Assembly: GCF_014651615.1 (NCBI RefSeq)
Contig: NZ_BMXF01000001.1
Location: 1,335,731-1,399,730, forward strand
Direction: 5' to 3'
Length of the DNA: 64,000 bases
Origin: Persicitalea jodogahamensis
GTDB lineage: Bacteria > Bacteroidota > Bacteroidia > Cytophagales > Spirosomataceae
Made by a program: the position numbers and the translations under genes. This document shows positions 16,701 to 24,174 of this stretch, piece after piece (the stretch's first letter is position 1; the number at the start of each line of letters is the position of its first letter). The notes beneath the pieces are model-generated. The model saw nothing but the letters and a program-made list of their open reading frames with translations. It did no database searches and was not told where the DNA came from.

Positions 16701-17268
16701 CAATCCGTCGCCAGATGATCGGGTGGCACCAGGCAGGGTTAGCGCCCTGCACGAAGAAAACGTCCGCCTCCTCAATGTCATCATAACAGACCGGCACCGC
16801 ATCCTCCCCCAGCGAAAGTTTGTATCCCACCACCGCCGAGCTCATGCAGAGCCGTGAGTTGGTATCAATGTTGTTGGAGCCAATGAAGCCTTTGATTAAT
16901 TTATTGACCAGATAGTACTCCTCCGTCAGGCATTGCCCCGATACGTAAAAGGCTACCGAATCCGGGCCGTGCTTCTCAACCAAGGTCTTAAAAACTGCCG
17001 CCGTGCGTTCCAGGGCCGCATCCCAACTTACCCGCTGCAAGGGCATGGAACGGTTCATGCGCATTTGCGGATACAGCAGGCGGTCGCTTTGATCCATAAC
17101 GGTATAGTGCAGATTCATGCCCTTGGAACACAGCATTCCCCTGCTCGACGGGTGGCTTTTGTCGCCTTCTACCGTCAGTTGCCCGTTGCTTTCCTGCTGC
17201 ACCACAATGCCGCAGCCGACCCCGCAGTAGCAGCAGGTCGTTTTATGACGGTTGGTTGCTTGATGCAT
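13729..17268 (-). CDS. Assimilatory nitrate reductase fused to NAD(P)H-type flavoprotein and BFD [2Fe-2S] domain
   Basis: A 1179-residue fusion. Residues 1-710 are a NasA/NapA-type molybdopterin oxidoreductase: an N-terminal [4Fe-4S] site C12-x2-C15-x3-C19-x27-C47, a probable Mo-ligand cysteine C141 (SRLCMSS) and a C-terminal MGD-binding domain. Residues 712-1100 form an FAD/NAD(P) oxidoreductase like the NirB N-terminus (GAGSAG 719-724; a second GGGLLGLE motif). The end is a BFD-like [2Fe-2S] domain with C1121, C1123, C1155, C1158. The enzyme should reduce nitrate to nitrite in the cytoplasm with an electron-input module on the same chain. No Tat signal is present. It is cotranscribed with the nitrate transporter upstream and the rubredoxin hybrid downstream. 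Confidence 0.9.
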   Translation of the reverse strand: MHQATNRHKTTCCYCGVGCGIVVQQESNGQLTVEGDKSHPSSRGMLCSKGMNLHYTVMDQSDRLLYPQMRMNRSMPLQRVSWDAALERTAAVFKTLVEKHGPDSVAFYVSGQCLTEEYYLVNKLIKGFIGSNNIDTNSRLCMSSAVVGYKLSLGEDAVPVCYDDIEEADVFFVQGANPAWCHPIIWRRIEARKEANPNVKIISVDPRLTDTGRASDLHLPIRPGTDITLNYAIGRVLIEEKYLDEEFIIDHTDGFTEYREQVMARTVEEAADLCGITAADIRQAAEWIGRSKGFLSLWTMGMNQSVVGVSKNLSLINLHLITGRIGTPGNGPFSLTGQPNAMGGREVGGLANILPAHRDVTNAAHRTEMEKFWQGPVKIAEKPGLTATEMFQAMDDDKLKAIWIINTNPLVSMPDVNSVERALKKGRFVVVQDVSSRADTVAMADVVLPAAAWLEKEGTMTNAERRITYLPKILEAPGEALPDAEIIWRFAQKMGFGDRFNYKNAAEVYDEYVQTTTDTTLDITGLSHEILRRQRSVQWPQRMDAAVGKASVATPRLFADRKFFTPNQRAQIRTAPDGNASEPTDTDFPLVLTTGRVRDQWHTMTKTGRVAKLNQHIPEPFLQINPQDAAERDINTGQLVTVQGRRGEVRVKAQLSDDVRQGVCFLPMHWGKILHSTLGRTNNLTNSLVDPRSKEPDYKFTAVQVELYQKPVEKIIVIGAGSAGLGFVNAHRTLNCQDEITVFSQEIYPFYNRVLLPDYISGSQSWEQLVKLREAQFAEKNIAVHKGVGIARIDRENKTVTDTQGLAHSYDRLILATGSRAFMPDGVPQLPGIFNMRSRLDADALLPCLEYPDPHAVIVGGGLLGLELAASLREMNVRVSIVQRGGRFMERQLDPLAGELLYQEIRDRGIEVYFNDEVQTYHGKGTLQAVRLKSGRQLECQVAVLTIGTTPNIELARAAGLECKRGVVVNDYLQTSDPHIFAAGEIAQWRGQMWGITLAAEQQAEAIATYLNGNVTQPYTGSLSMNILKMEGLHLCSIGLAESPENDPTYEEIIFIDKAKRYYKKCIVHRDKLVGAILIGDKNEFNEFRDLISRGTELSEKRLELLRSNSKAEALEGKLVCSCNTVGRGNIEKAIQGGCTDFKQLCQKTGAGTGCGSCRPEVRSILEEAVSQTQVAFAH

Positions 17269-17282
17269 AGTTTTTAAATTTA

Positions 17283-17356
17283 GGAGGAAAGGAGGAAAGG
17301 AGGAAAGGAGGAAAGGGTTAGGTTAGCGTGCGCCAGCTTTCTTTCTTTCCTCCTCC
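17283..17356 (-). repeat. Four tandem GGAGGAAA units plus complementary arm between transporter and nitrate reductase genes
   Basis: On the plus strand GGAGGAAA is repeated four times without interruption (17283-17314). The complementary CTTTCCTCC lies at 17345-17353. In the leftward mRNA the first arm (GGAGGAGGAAAG-like) comes just after the transporter stop. It can pair with any of four UUUCCUCC units lying just upstream of the nitrate reductase ATG, giving a hairpin with several registers. Repeat number could vary by slippage. Confidence 0.75.
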
Positions 17357-17363
17357 TTCAATT

Positions 17364-18647
17364 TCATGCGGCTACGAGTTCGCCTTCGCTCACGGGAACA
17401 TTGCGAAGTGAGAAGCGAGTGAGGGCCACCACACCGCCGACCACTGCTACGGCAATACCGATGTACATAAATGCTTGTGAGTAAGTGATGGAAGGCGACT
17501 TGAACAGAAAACCAGCCATGACTGCCCCGACATTACCACCCGCGCCGACAATGCCGCTGACCGAACCCAGCGCCTTGCGATTGATGAAGGGAACCATCGC
17601 GTAGGTAGTACCATTGGCCATTTTAAGGAACATGGCGAAGGTAATCATGGCGATAATCGCCAACGTAAGGTTGTCGGTCAAGCCGAAATAAACGATTCCC
17701 AGCCCTTCCAACACCAACAGTCCGGCCAGCAGAAGGCCCTTGCCGGACATACCGAAGCGATTGCCGACTTTATCGGCCACATACCCTCCCATGGCGCGGG
17801 CGAAAAGATTCATGAAACCGAAAGAACCCGCCAGAATACCAGCCATTGTGAGGCTTGTGCCGTATTTTTCGGCAAAATACAAGGCCGCCACATTGTCGAA
17901 GGTGACCTCGATGCCGAAGCAGGCACCGTAGGCGAGGAAGAGAATCCAGGTACGGTAGTCCTTTGCGGCCTCGCCAAGGGAGCTTTCTTTTTTGTTCACA
18001 ACGCGGTCGGGCAGTTCGTCAAAGTTGCCAGCGGGAGTATCTTTGGTGTGAAACCAGTATAGCGCCGCAATGATGAGTAAAAGTACCCCCGGCACGATCA
18101 TCGCCAGCCGCCAGGCCGCACTTGGCAGGTAGCCCAGACCGATGAATCCGGCGAAAACCAACGGCATCACCATGTTGGTGACGCCACCGCCCAAATTACC
18201 CCAGCCGCCTGTCACGGCATTGGCCGTGCCGACGATCTTCTTATCGAACATTACCGAAGTGTGGTACTGCGTGATGACGAAAGATGCCCCGATGACGCCG
18301 ATCGCCAGGCGAAATAGCAGAAACGTCTCGTAATTGTAGGACAAGCCCACCGCCATGACGGGAATGGCACAAATCGTCAGCAGTGCCGTATAGGTTTTGC
18401 GGGGCCCCCAGGTATCGCAAATCCGGCCGATCAGCACGCGTGCAATCACCGTGGCCGCCACGGAGGCAATGATGATGTTGCCAATTTGCTCTTTGTCCAG
18501 GCCAAGGTCGTCCTTGATCACTTTCATCAGGGGTGCCAGGCCGAACCAGCCAAAGAAGCACATGAAAAAGGCCATCCAGGAAAGGTGAAACGTGCGCATC
18601 TGCACACCTTTGAAGCTGAATACATTAAGTTTTTTTAGAGGCTCCAT
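17364..18647 (-). CDS. Nitrate/nitrite transporter, MFS (NarK/NasA type)
   Basis: A 427-residue major facilitator with about 12 hydrophobic segments. It matches the nitrate/nitrite porter subfamily: an opening MRTFHLSWMAFFMCFFGWFG-like TM1 with the aromatic/Gly-rich pattern, the MFS loop motif RVLIGRICDTWGPRKTYT, and two Gly-rich nitrate-signature segments (GGWGNLGGGVTNMVMPLVF and SGIVGAGGNVGAVMAGF). It should import nitrate across the inner membrane, probably with protons or by nitrate/nitrite exchange. The gene lies between the outer-membrane porin and the nitrate reductase, in transcription order porin, transporter, reductase. The start ATG at 18647 gives a short cytoplasmic N-terminus. 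Confidence 0.92.
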   Translation of the reverse strand: MEPLKKLNVFSFKGVQMRTFHLSWMAFFMCFFGWFGLAPLMKVIKDDLGLDKEQIGNIIIASVAATVIARVLIGRICDTWGPRKTYTALLTICAIPVMAVGLSYNYETFLLFRLAIGVIGASFVITQYHTSVMFDKKIVGTANAVTGGWGNLGGGVTNMVMPLVFAGFIGLGYLPSAAWRLAMIVPGVLLLIIAALYWFHTKDTPAGNFDELPDRVVNKKESSLGEAAKDYRTWILFLAYGACFGIEVTFDNVAALYFAEKYGTSLTMAGILAGSFGFMNLFARAMGGYVADKVGNRFGMSGKGLLLAGLLVLEGLGIVYFGLTDNLTLAIIAMITFAMFLKMANGTTYAMVPFINRKALGSVSGIVGAGGNVGAVMAGFLFKSPSITYSQAFMYIGIAVAVVGGVVALTRFSLRNVPVSEGELVAA

Positions 18648-18811
18648 GTCAATTTTGATTTTGAATGAGTGAATAGTGGATTCCGTAGGAATTTGTTGTA
18701 ATCGAACTGCCTGGGTTCATGCCGCAGGTCCGCCCACGCGGTCGACGGTTAATGGAAATATTATTTGCGCATAATTTTTCCTCCGAAGGAGCCGACCGTT
18801 TGGTGACGAAA

Positions 18812-20170
18812 CTACTTCGTCAAAAACTGCGGCGTGATGTTGATCATTAGGTAAGCCCAGTTGGCACCTTCGCGGGCGTTAGCTACGCCCTTGACGGCGG
18901 CCAGCGTGGGGCGGCTGAAATAGTGCGCGTAGCCGAGCTGAATCGCCACGTCGGGCATCATTTTGTAATTCAGAATGAGGTCAAACTCGCTGCCGAACGA
19001 TTTGCTGGCGAGCGACTTGTCGCCTACCTGTATTTCGTTGGGACTTTGAAAAACGTGGTAGTCCGCCGTGCCGCTGAGCTTTGGAGTGAGCGTAAAGGCC
19101 GATTTCAGGTAGTAGTTCAGCAGCCCGCCCGGCCCAAAGCCGTCGGCTACGTAGAAGTAGTCCATTTGTCCCCAAAACTTGTGCGGTGTTCCATAGAGTG
19201 GGTCAAAGCGGTGGGAGCGACTGTCACCTGGGGCATTGCCTGAAAGGTAGTCTGCGCCGGGCCCGAACGCGAAGTTCCGGCTTACTTCATAAATGGCACT
19301 TACCGAAGCCGTGGAAGCATTGAGGACATTGCCATCCTTATTCTTTCCGGTTTGGAGATAGGCGCTTGCCGCCAGGGAAAGGTTTTTACCAATTTTGGTA
19401 CTTACATAAGGCCCCAGTGTCACCCGGTTCCAAGTACCCTTTTGCCACACTTTGGCACCAAGGCTGTCGGGCGAGTATCGATTGAAATCGTCCTTCACAA
19501 TCAGGAAAGACGCCATTCCCTGTTTCAGTTTTTTGCCCAGATGCAGAAATTGCAGCGATTTGTAAGACGTACCGATTCCGTTCGTACCAGCCGCATAGCC
19601 CGTCGGAACTCCATTGTAAATCTGCCCGGTCAGCGACTCACGGTTCTGGTTATACGCAGCACCCAGGTGGGCGGAAAAACCGTTCCGTTCGTACTTTAAA
19701 ACGACGGCATCGTGGCGGCGGGCCTGTTGCAGCCAGTCAAGGTTACCCAGCAAGCGGCTGTCGTCGTAGAGTAGTTCCTGCCGCCCTATTTTGAGCGAAA
19801 GGTTACGGCCGGTGGTGGTATTCGCCGTATCGAGCAGACCAATTTCGGCCCAGGCCTGATGCACCATCAGGCCGTCAAGGGTAGGGTTGGTGACGCCGTT
19901 ATTGGTAGATGCATCCTGTCCCCAGACCCGTACATCCTGCACGGTCACGAAAAACTTGATGCGGTCTTTCTCGTAATCCACATTGAGCCGCGTACGCTGA
20001 GAGGTGAAAAGAGCTGCATCCTGCGATTCGGTGAGTGGGCGGGCAAAGCCATCGCGAAGTTCGGTACGGGTGCGCACCTGCCCTGATAATACCATTTGGG
20101 CTTTGACCCGCGCGGGCATTATCCCCAGCAAGGCCACGAACAGGCCAAGCGTCTTTATAAATTTTTTCAT
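18812..20170 (-). CDS. Outer-membrane beta-barrel porin, alginate-export family
   Basis: About 452 residues with a signal peptide (MKKFIKTLGLF...ARVKAQ) followed by an alternating beta-strand pattern typical of a 16-18-stranded barrel of the alginate export (AlgE-like) Pfam family. Motifs include GQVRTRTELRDGF at the start of the mature protein and KIGRQELLYDDSRLLG. The last strand reads WAYLMINITPQFLTK. The frame is open to a TTG at 20185, but ATG 20170 gives a normal signal peptide. Its place at the head of the transporter-reductase genes suggests a nitrate-permeable outer-membrane channel; alginate is an unlikely substrate here (inference). It is separated from cobA by a 220-bp gap with a strong hairpin. 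Confidence 0.8.
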   Translation of the reverse strand: MKKFIKTLGLFVALLGIMPARVKAQMVLSGQVRTRTELRDGFARPLTESQDAALFTSQRTRLNVDYEKDRIKFFVTVQDVRVWGQDASTNNGVTNPTLDGLMVHQAWAEIGLLDTANTTTGRNLSLKIGRQELLYDDSRLLGNLDWLQQARRHDAVVLKYERNGFSAHLGAAYNQNRESLTGQIYNGVPTGYAAGTNGIGTSYKSLQFLHLGKKLKQGMASFLIVKDDFNRYSPDSLGAKVWQKGTWNRVTLGPYVSTKIGKNLSLAASAYLQTGKNKDGNVLNASTASVSAIYEVSRNFAFGPGADYLSGNAPGDSRSHRFDPLYGTPHKFWGQMDYFYVADGFGPGGLLNYYLKSAFTLTPKLSGTADYHVFQSPNEIQVGDKSLASKSFGSEFDLILNYKMMPDVAIQLGYAHYFSRPTLAAVKGVANAREGANWAYLMINITPQFLTK

Positions 20171-20365
20171 GAAGTATTTATTCAAAAAAATGAAAAGTAA
20201 GGCGCGTAAAATTCCTGTAAAGTCTTCATACCGAAGACTATCGTAAAAGCAGATCGGGCTTTCAGGGACTCGCGGCAGTCCGAAGCAAACGGAAGTGATT
20301 TTGGGTTATCGGATTTTTTTCATTTTCTTTGAATTGTTTGTGTTAAACATAGACAAACCCTGTAT

Positions 20366-20402
20366 AGGCCGATCAAAAGGTACCCCCATACCTGATCGGC
20401 CT
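20366..20402. other. Strong hairpin between cobA and the porin gene
   Basis: AGGCCGATCA (20366-20375) pairs perfectly with TGATCGGCCT (20393-20402). Inside it GGTA (20379-20382) pairs with TACC (20389-20392) around a C-rich loop. On the plus strand it is followed by TTTTTG and would work as an intrinsic terminator. On the minus strand, the direction of the flanking genes, the tail is not U-rich. It begins about 5 bp after the cobA stop. Confidence 0.7.
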
Positions 20403-20407
20403 TTTTG

Positions 20408-21253
20408 TTAGGCCATGACCGGGTCAGATAATATAGAGAGGTTTTGCAATTGCGCCCGTACATATGCCGGATGCACCGCAACTACCTCCCCGATTACCAA
20501 CACCGCCGGAGCGTCCACCCCGGGGTTCTCCATTCCGGTGTCGGCCGGCCTGGAATCGTCGCAAGAAGCCCCCACCTCCTGCTTTTGCTGTCGAAATTCT
20601 TCTACCAGATGCGGCATATCCCACACCCGGCCCACCACGCACGTTTCGTTGGTGCGCGTACCGTTTTGTATTACGGCCATCGGCAGGTCGCCCCGCCCGA
20701 TTCGTGAATACAGGTCGCAGATCTCGCTTAACTTTTTCATTCCCATCAGTACTACCACCGTGGCGTTCGACTGCGCGGCCAGGTGAAGGTCGTTGGACAG
20801 TGCGCCCGAACGCGTAGTGGCAGTGATGACCCAGAAACTCTCACTGATACCCCGCCGGGTGACCGGAATGCCCTGCGAAGCGGGAACCGCCACGCAACTT
20901 GTGACACCCGGCACCACTTCACAAGTGATGCCCCGCGCCTGCGCAAATTCGATTTCTTCGTGACCCCGCCCGAATACGAACGGGTCGCCGCCTTTGAGCC
21001 GCACCACGTGCCCTCTTTTACGGGCAAGCCGCACGATAAGCGCGTTAATTTCCTCCTGCCGGAACGAACTTCGTCCGGCACGTTTGCCCACATACATCTT
21101 CAAAGTACGCGATGGGCAGTAGTCCAGAAGTCGGCGGTTGGCCAGGTCATCGTATAAAACTACGTCGGCTTTTTCGAGCGTTCTGATGCCTTTTAAGGTG
21201 ATCAGTTCTTCGTCGCCCGGTCCCGCCCCCACGAGTGTCAGCTTCGGTTTCAT
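20408..21253 (-). CDS. cobA: Uroporphyrinogen-III C-methyltransferase
   Basis: A 281-residue SAM-dependent methyltransferase that converts uroporphyrinogen III to precorrin-2, the first committed step to siroheme. Family motifs are LVGAGPGDEELITLKG at residues 7-22, a VVLYDDL segment near 31-37, and VRLKGGDPFVFGRGHEE near 82-98 (substrate loop). PGVTS, GIPVTRRG and VVLMGMKKL follow. A stretch near residues 225-247 (EVGASCDDSRPADTG...) is an insertion relative to typical members, just before the last motif VLVIGEVVAVH. It is the first gene of the leftward nitrate operon, with a good promoter upstream. It pairs functionally with the separate CysG-N-type protein at 10.4 kb. Confidence 0.94.
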   Translation of the reverse strand: MKPKLTLVGAGPGDEELITLKGIRTLEKADVVLYDDLANRRLLDYCPSRTLKMYVGKRAGRSSFRQEEINALIVRLARKRGHVVRLKGGDPFVFGRGHEEIEFAQARGITCEVVPGVTSCVAVPASQGIPVTRRGISESFWVITATTRSGALSNDLHLAAQSNATVVVLMGMKKLSEICDLYSRIGRGDLPMAVIQNGTRTNETCVVGRVWDMPHLVEEFRQQKQEVGASCDDSRPADTGMENPGVDAPAVLVIGEVVAVHPAYVRAQLQNLSILSDPVMA

Positions 21254-21330
21254 AATATTATGGTGAAAGAGTGTTCAGATATTAGAATTGTACTATCAAT
21301 AGTTAATTATAATTACCATAAATGATGAAT

Positions 21331-21360
21331 CAAATTTAGGTCATTAATTTTTAAAAACAA
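21331..21360 (-). promoter_or_regulatory. cobA operon promoter
   Basis: On the minus strand TTG (plus 21358-21360), a 19-base spacer, then TAAATTTG (plus 21331-21338). This is a full match to the Bacteroidota consensus. It predicts a leader of about 70 bases. A 12-base perfect palindrome TAATTATAATTA (21304-21315) lies just downstream of the predicted start and could be an operator. Confidence 0.65.
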
Positions 21361-21411
21361 CGATTTCTCCAAAAAAAAGATCGAAATAATAATCAGTTAG
21401 GAAATAAAAAG

Positions 21412-21443
21412 TTAGGATTTCATAAAATGACCTCTTAATTTTG
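21412..21443 (+). promoter_or_regulatory. nirB operon promoter with direct repeats
   Basis: TAATTTTG at 21436-21443 matches TAnnTTTG. TTAG at 21412-21415, 20 bases upstream, is one mismatch from TTTG. The -33 region lies in the second of two AGTTAGGA direct repeats (21395-21402 and 21410-21417, period 15), a candidate binding site for the NarL-like regulator encoded in the same operon (inference). Confidence 0.55.
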
Positions 21444-21447
21444 ATCT

Positions 21448-21489
21448 GTACTTTTTAAGCATAGAAACGGGGGTTTCTTTAAAAAGTAC
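21448..21489 (+). promoter_or_regulatory. Long inverted repeat at the 5' end of the nirB transcript
   Basis: GTACTTTTTAA (21448-21458) pairs with TTAAAAAGTAC (21479-21489), and GAAAC pairs with GTTTC around GGGG inside, with a 5/1 internal loop. It begins about where the predicted promoter would start transcription, so the nirB mRNA would open with this stem-loop. It is not followed by a U-run, so it is not a simple terminator. Confidence 0.7.
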
Positions 21490-21533
21490 AAATAAAATAC
21501 AGGGTTTTACAAATAAACTAGTTAGTATTAACT

Positions 21534-24065
21534 ATGAACACAAACAAAACAAAGCGCATAGTCGTGGTAGGCAACGGCATGGTAGGCTACAAGTTTTGCG
21601 AGAAACTTTTAAGCCGAATAGAATCCCAAGCCGAAAGTCACTTCGACTATCAGGTCACGGTTTTCGGGGAAGAACCCCGTGCGGCTTACGATCGCGTACA
21701 TCTGAGTTCTTACTTCGAGGGGAAATCTGCAGACGACCTCCTGCTGGCTCCCGTAAGCTGGTATGAGGAAAATGCAATTTCACTTTATTTATCCGACCCG
21801 GTAGTAGCTATAGACCGCGAAGCCAGGACCGTCCGCTCACATCACGGCCACGTAGTTGATTATGACTATCTGGTATTGGCAACAGGCTCCGGCGCCTTCG
21901 TCCCGCCCATTTCAGGTGTGGAGAAAGAAGGGGTGTTCGTTTATCGTACCATCGAGGATCTGGAGATGATGGATTTGTACGCCAAACGAGCCAGGAAAGG
22001 TGCTGTGATCGGCGGCGGATTGCTGGGGTTGGAAGCGGCGAAGGCTTTGCTCGATTTAGGGATGTTCGAAGCCCACGTAGTCGAGTTTGCCCCGCGGCTA
22101 ATGCCCAGGCAGATCGACGCGGCGGGTTCCGATTTGCTGAAAAATCAACTCGAAGAACTGGGGCTGCATGTGCATCTTTCTAAAAGTACGCGCGAGATCA
22201 CGGGCGAAGACTGTATCGACGGGCTACAATTTGAAGACGGCGAAAAACTCGACGTGGATATGCTTGTGATATCGGCGGGCATTCGGCCGCGCGACGAGCT
22301 CGCCAGGCACGCCGGACTTGAAACCCACCCGCGCGGTGGTATCGTAGTCAATGAGCGGCTGCAAACTACCGACCCGGCCATCTACGCCATCGGCGAATGC
22401 GCCCTGGCCCACCATATGATTTACGGATTGGTGGCACCCGGCTACGAAATGGCCGATGTGGTCGTGACTCAGCTAATGGGCGGCGAAAAGGATTTCAAAC
22501 CCTACGATATGTCCACCAAGCTGAAACTGATTGGCGTGGATGTGGCTAGTTTTGGCGATCCATTCATTGAAGAACCCGCTTGTCGCACCATTCGCTACGA
22601 AAATAAGGCGAAAGGCGTGTATAAACGCATCAATATTTCCGAAGATGGCAAGCATCTGCTGGGTGGCATACTGATCGGCGACGCGGAGCAGTACAATATG
22701 CTGCTCCAAGCCTGTAAGAACAAAACAATCCTGCCGCCCGATGCCGAAGACCTCATCCTGGGTTTGCGTGGCGGTGAAGAAGCCGGAGCGGGCGTAATGA
22801 GCCTGCCCGATGAGGCTCTCATATGCTCTTGCGAGGCGATTACGAAACAAATGCTCTGCCACGAAGTAGAAGTCAATGGTCAGACGACCATCGAGACCCT
22901 GAAAAAATCAACCAAAGCCTGTACGGGTTGCGGCGGCTGCACACCTTTGGTGAAGGACTTGATTCAGGGTGTGATGAAGGCTCAGGGCCTTTATGTGCGG
23001 AATATTATCTGCGAACACTTTGACTACAGCAGACAGGAATTACTTGACTTGGTCAAGATGAATGACCTGCGCACTTACAACACCGTGCTGGATAAGTTCG
23101 GCACGGGGGATGGATGTGAAACCTGCAAGCCCGTGGTGGCTTCATTGCTGGCTAGCCTGTGGAACGAGAACGTTCTGGAAAAAGGCCGCGCTCCGGTGCA
23201 AGATTCTAACGACCGCTTCCTGGCCAACCTGCAAAAAGGCGGTACCTACTCGGTAGTTCCCCGGATTCCGGGCGGCGAAATCACCCCTGAGAAGCTGATC
23301 GTGATCGGTGCCGTGGCTCAGAAGTACGGACTATATACGAAAATCACGGGGGGGCAACGAATCGATATGTTTGGGGCGCACCTGGGCGATTTACCCGCCA
23401 TTTGGGAGGAGTTGATTGCAGCGGGTTTTGAGAGCGGCCACGCCTATGGCAAAGCCCTCCGGACGGTGAAAAGCTGCGTGGGTACTACCTGGTGCCGGTA
23501 CGGCGTACAGGATGCCGTGAGTTTTGCCGTCCGCGTGGAGAACCGCTACAAGGGACTCCGCTCTCCGCATAAGCTGAAATCTGCCGTATCGGGCTGCACC
23601 CGCGAGTGCGCCGAGGCCCAGAGTAAAGACTTCGGCATCATTGCCACCGAAAAAGGCTGGAACTTGTACGTCTGCGGCAATGGAGGTACCAAGCCGCAGC
23701 ACGCTCAATTGCTCGCTACGGACGTGGACGACGAAACCTGCATCAAGCTGATCGACCGTTTCCTCATGTTTTATATCAAAACAGCCGAGCCCCTGATGCG
23801 CACCGCGCCCTGGCTCAACAAAATGGAGGGGGGCATCACCTACCTCAAAGCCGTGGTGGTAGGCGATGTATTGGGTATCGCCGAAGAATTGGAACGCGAG
23901 ATACAGGCCTTGATTAATGTATATGAGTGCGAGTGGAAAAAAGTGGTTGAAACTCCCGAACTCCGTAAGCAATTCACCCATTTCGTGAACGCTCCGGCAA
24001 AAAAAGACCCCACGATCGCCTTCGAGGAGTTGCGCGGGCAGAAGAGGGCTAAGGAATGGGCGTAA
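21534..24065 (+). CDS. nirB: Nitrite reductase [NAD(P)H], large subunit
   Basis: An 843-residue enzyme that reduces nitrite to ammonium in the cytoplasm using siroheme. Domain order: FAD/NAD(P)-binding reductase (VVVGNGMVGYKF near 10-21; GGGLLGLEAAKALL near 160-173), two BFD-like [2Fe-2S] domains (CSCEAI...CTGCGGC near 424-465, then CETCKPVV near 527-534), and nitrite/sulfite reductase half-domains. The siroheme-[4Fe-4S] ligands are C648-x5-C654 and C688-x3-C692. All cofactor residues are present and the length is normal. It heads the rightward operon nirB-nirD-sensor kinase-regulator. A seven-G run occurs near 23348. Regulation is probably through the divergent control region upstream. Confidence 0.96.
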   Translation: MNTNKTKRIVVVGNGMVGYKFCEKLLSRIESQAESHFDYQVTVFGEEPRAAYDRVHLSSYFEGKSADDLLLAPVSWYEENAISLYLSDPVVAIDREARTVRSHHGHVVDYDYLVLATGSGAFVPPISGVEKEGVFVYRTIEDLEMMDLYAKRARKGAVIGGGLLGLEAAKALLDLGMFEAHVVEFAPRLMPRQIDAAGSDLLKNQLEELGLHVHLSKSTREITGEDCIDGLQFEDGEKLDVDMLVISAGIRPRDELARHAGLETHPRGGIVVNERLQTTDPAIYAIGECALAHHMIYGLVAPGYEMADVVVTQLMGGEKDFKPYDMSTKLKLIGVDVASFGDPFIEEPACRTIRYENKAKGVYKRINISEDGKHLLGGILIGDAEQYNMLLQACKNKTILPPDAEDLILGLRGGEEAGAGVMSLPDEALICSCEAITKQMLCHEVEVNGQTTIETLKKSTKACTGCGGCTPLVKDLIQGVMKAQGLYVRNIICEHFDYSRQELLDLVKMNDLRTYNTVLDKFGTGDGCETCKPVVASLLASLWNENVLEKGRAPVQDSNDRFLANLQKGGTYSVVPRIPGGEITPEKLIVIGAVAQKYGLYTKITGGQRIDMFGAHLGDLPAIWEELIAAGFESGHAYGKALRTVKSCVGTTWCRYGVQDAVSFAVRVENRYKGLRSPHKLKSAVSGCTRECAEAQSKDFGIIATEKGWNLYVCGNGGTKPQHAQLLATDVDDETCIKLIDRFLMFYIKTAEPLMRTAPWLNKMEGGITYLKAVVVGDVLGIAEELEREIQALINVYECEWKKVVETPELRKQFTHFVNAPAKKDPTIAFEELRGQKRAKEWA

Positions 24066-24174
24066 CAGAGTTTAAGGTTCACGAGTCCAGGGGCTGATAA
24101 GTTTTGCTCACTACTGAACTCCTGAACTTTGAAGTGCAACGTCGTCCGGTTTTAAACTTTAAATACTTAAGAAT

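Noticed and set aside
13729-17268. Nitrate reductase fusion as an assembly artefact or frameshift
   Set aside because: The frame is continuous through the join with a normal linker, and the C-terminal modules have all expected motifs.
17283-17314. GGAGGAAA repeats as a CRISPR or integration site
   Set aside because: Units are contiguous 8-mers without spacers; it is a simple tandem repeat.
18812-20170. Alginate export as the actual function of the porin
   Set aside because: No alginate synthesis genes are nearby; the gene lies in the nitrate operon, so the family name is structural only.
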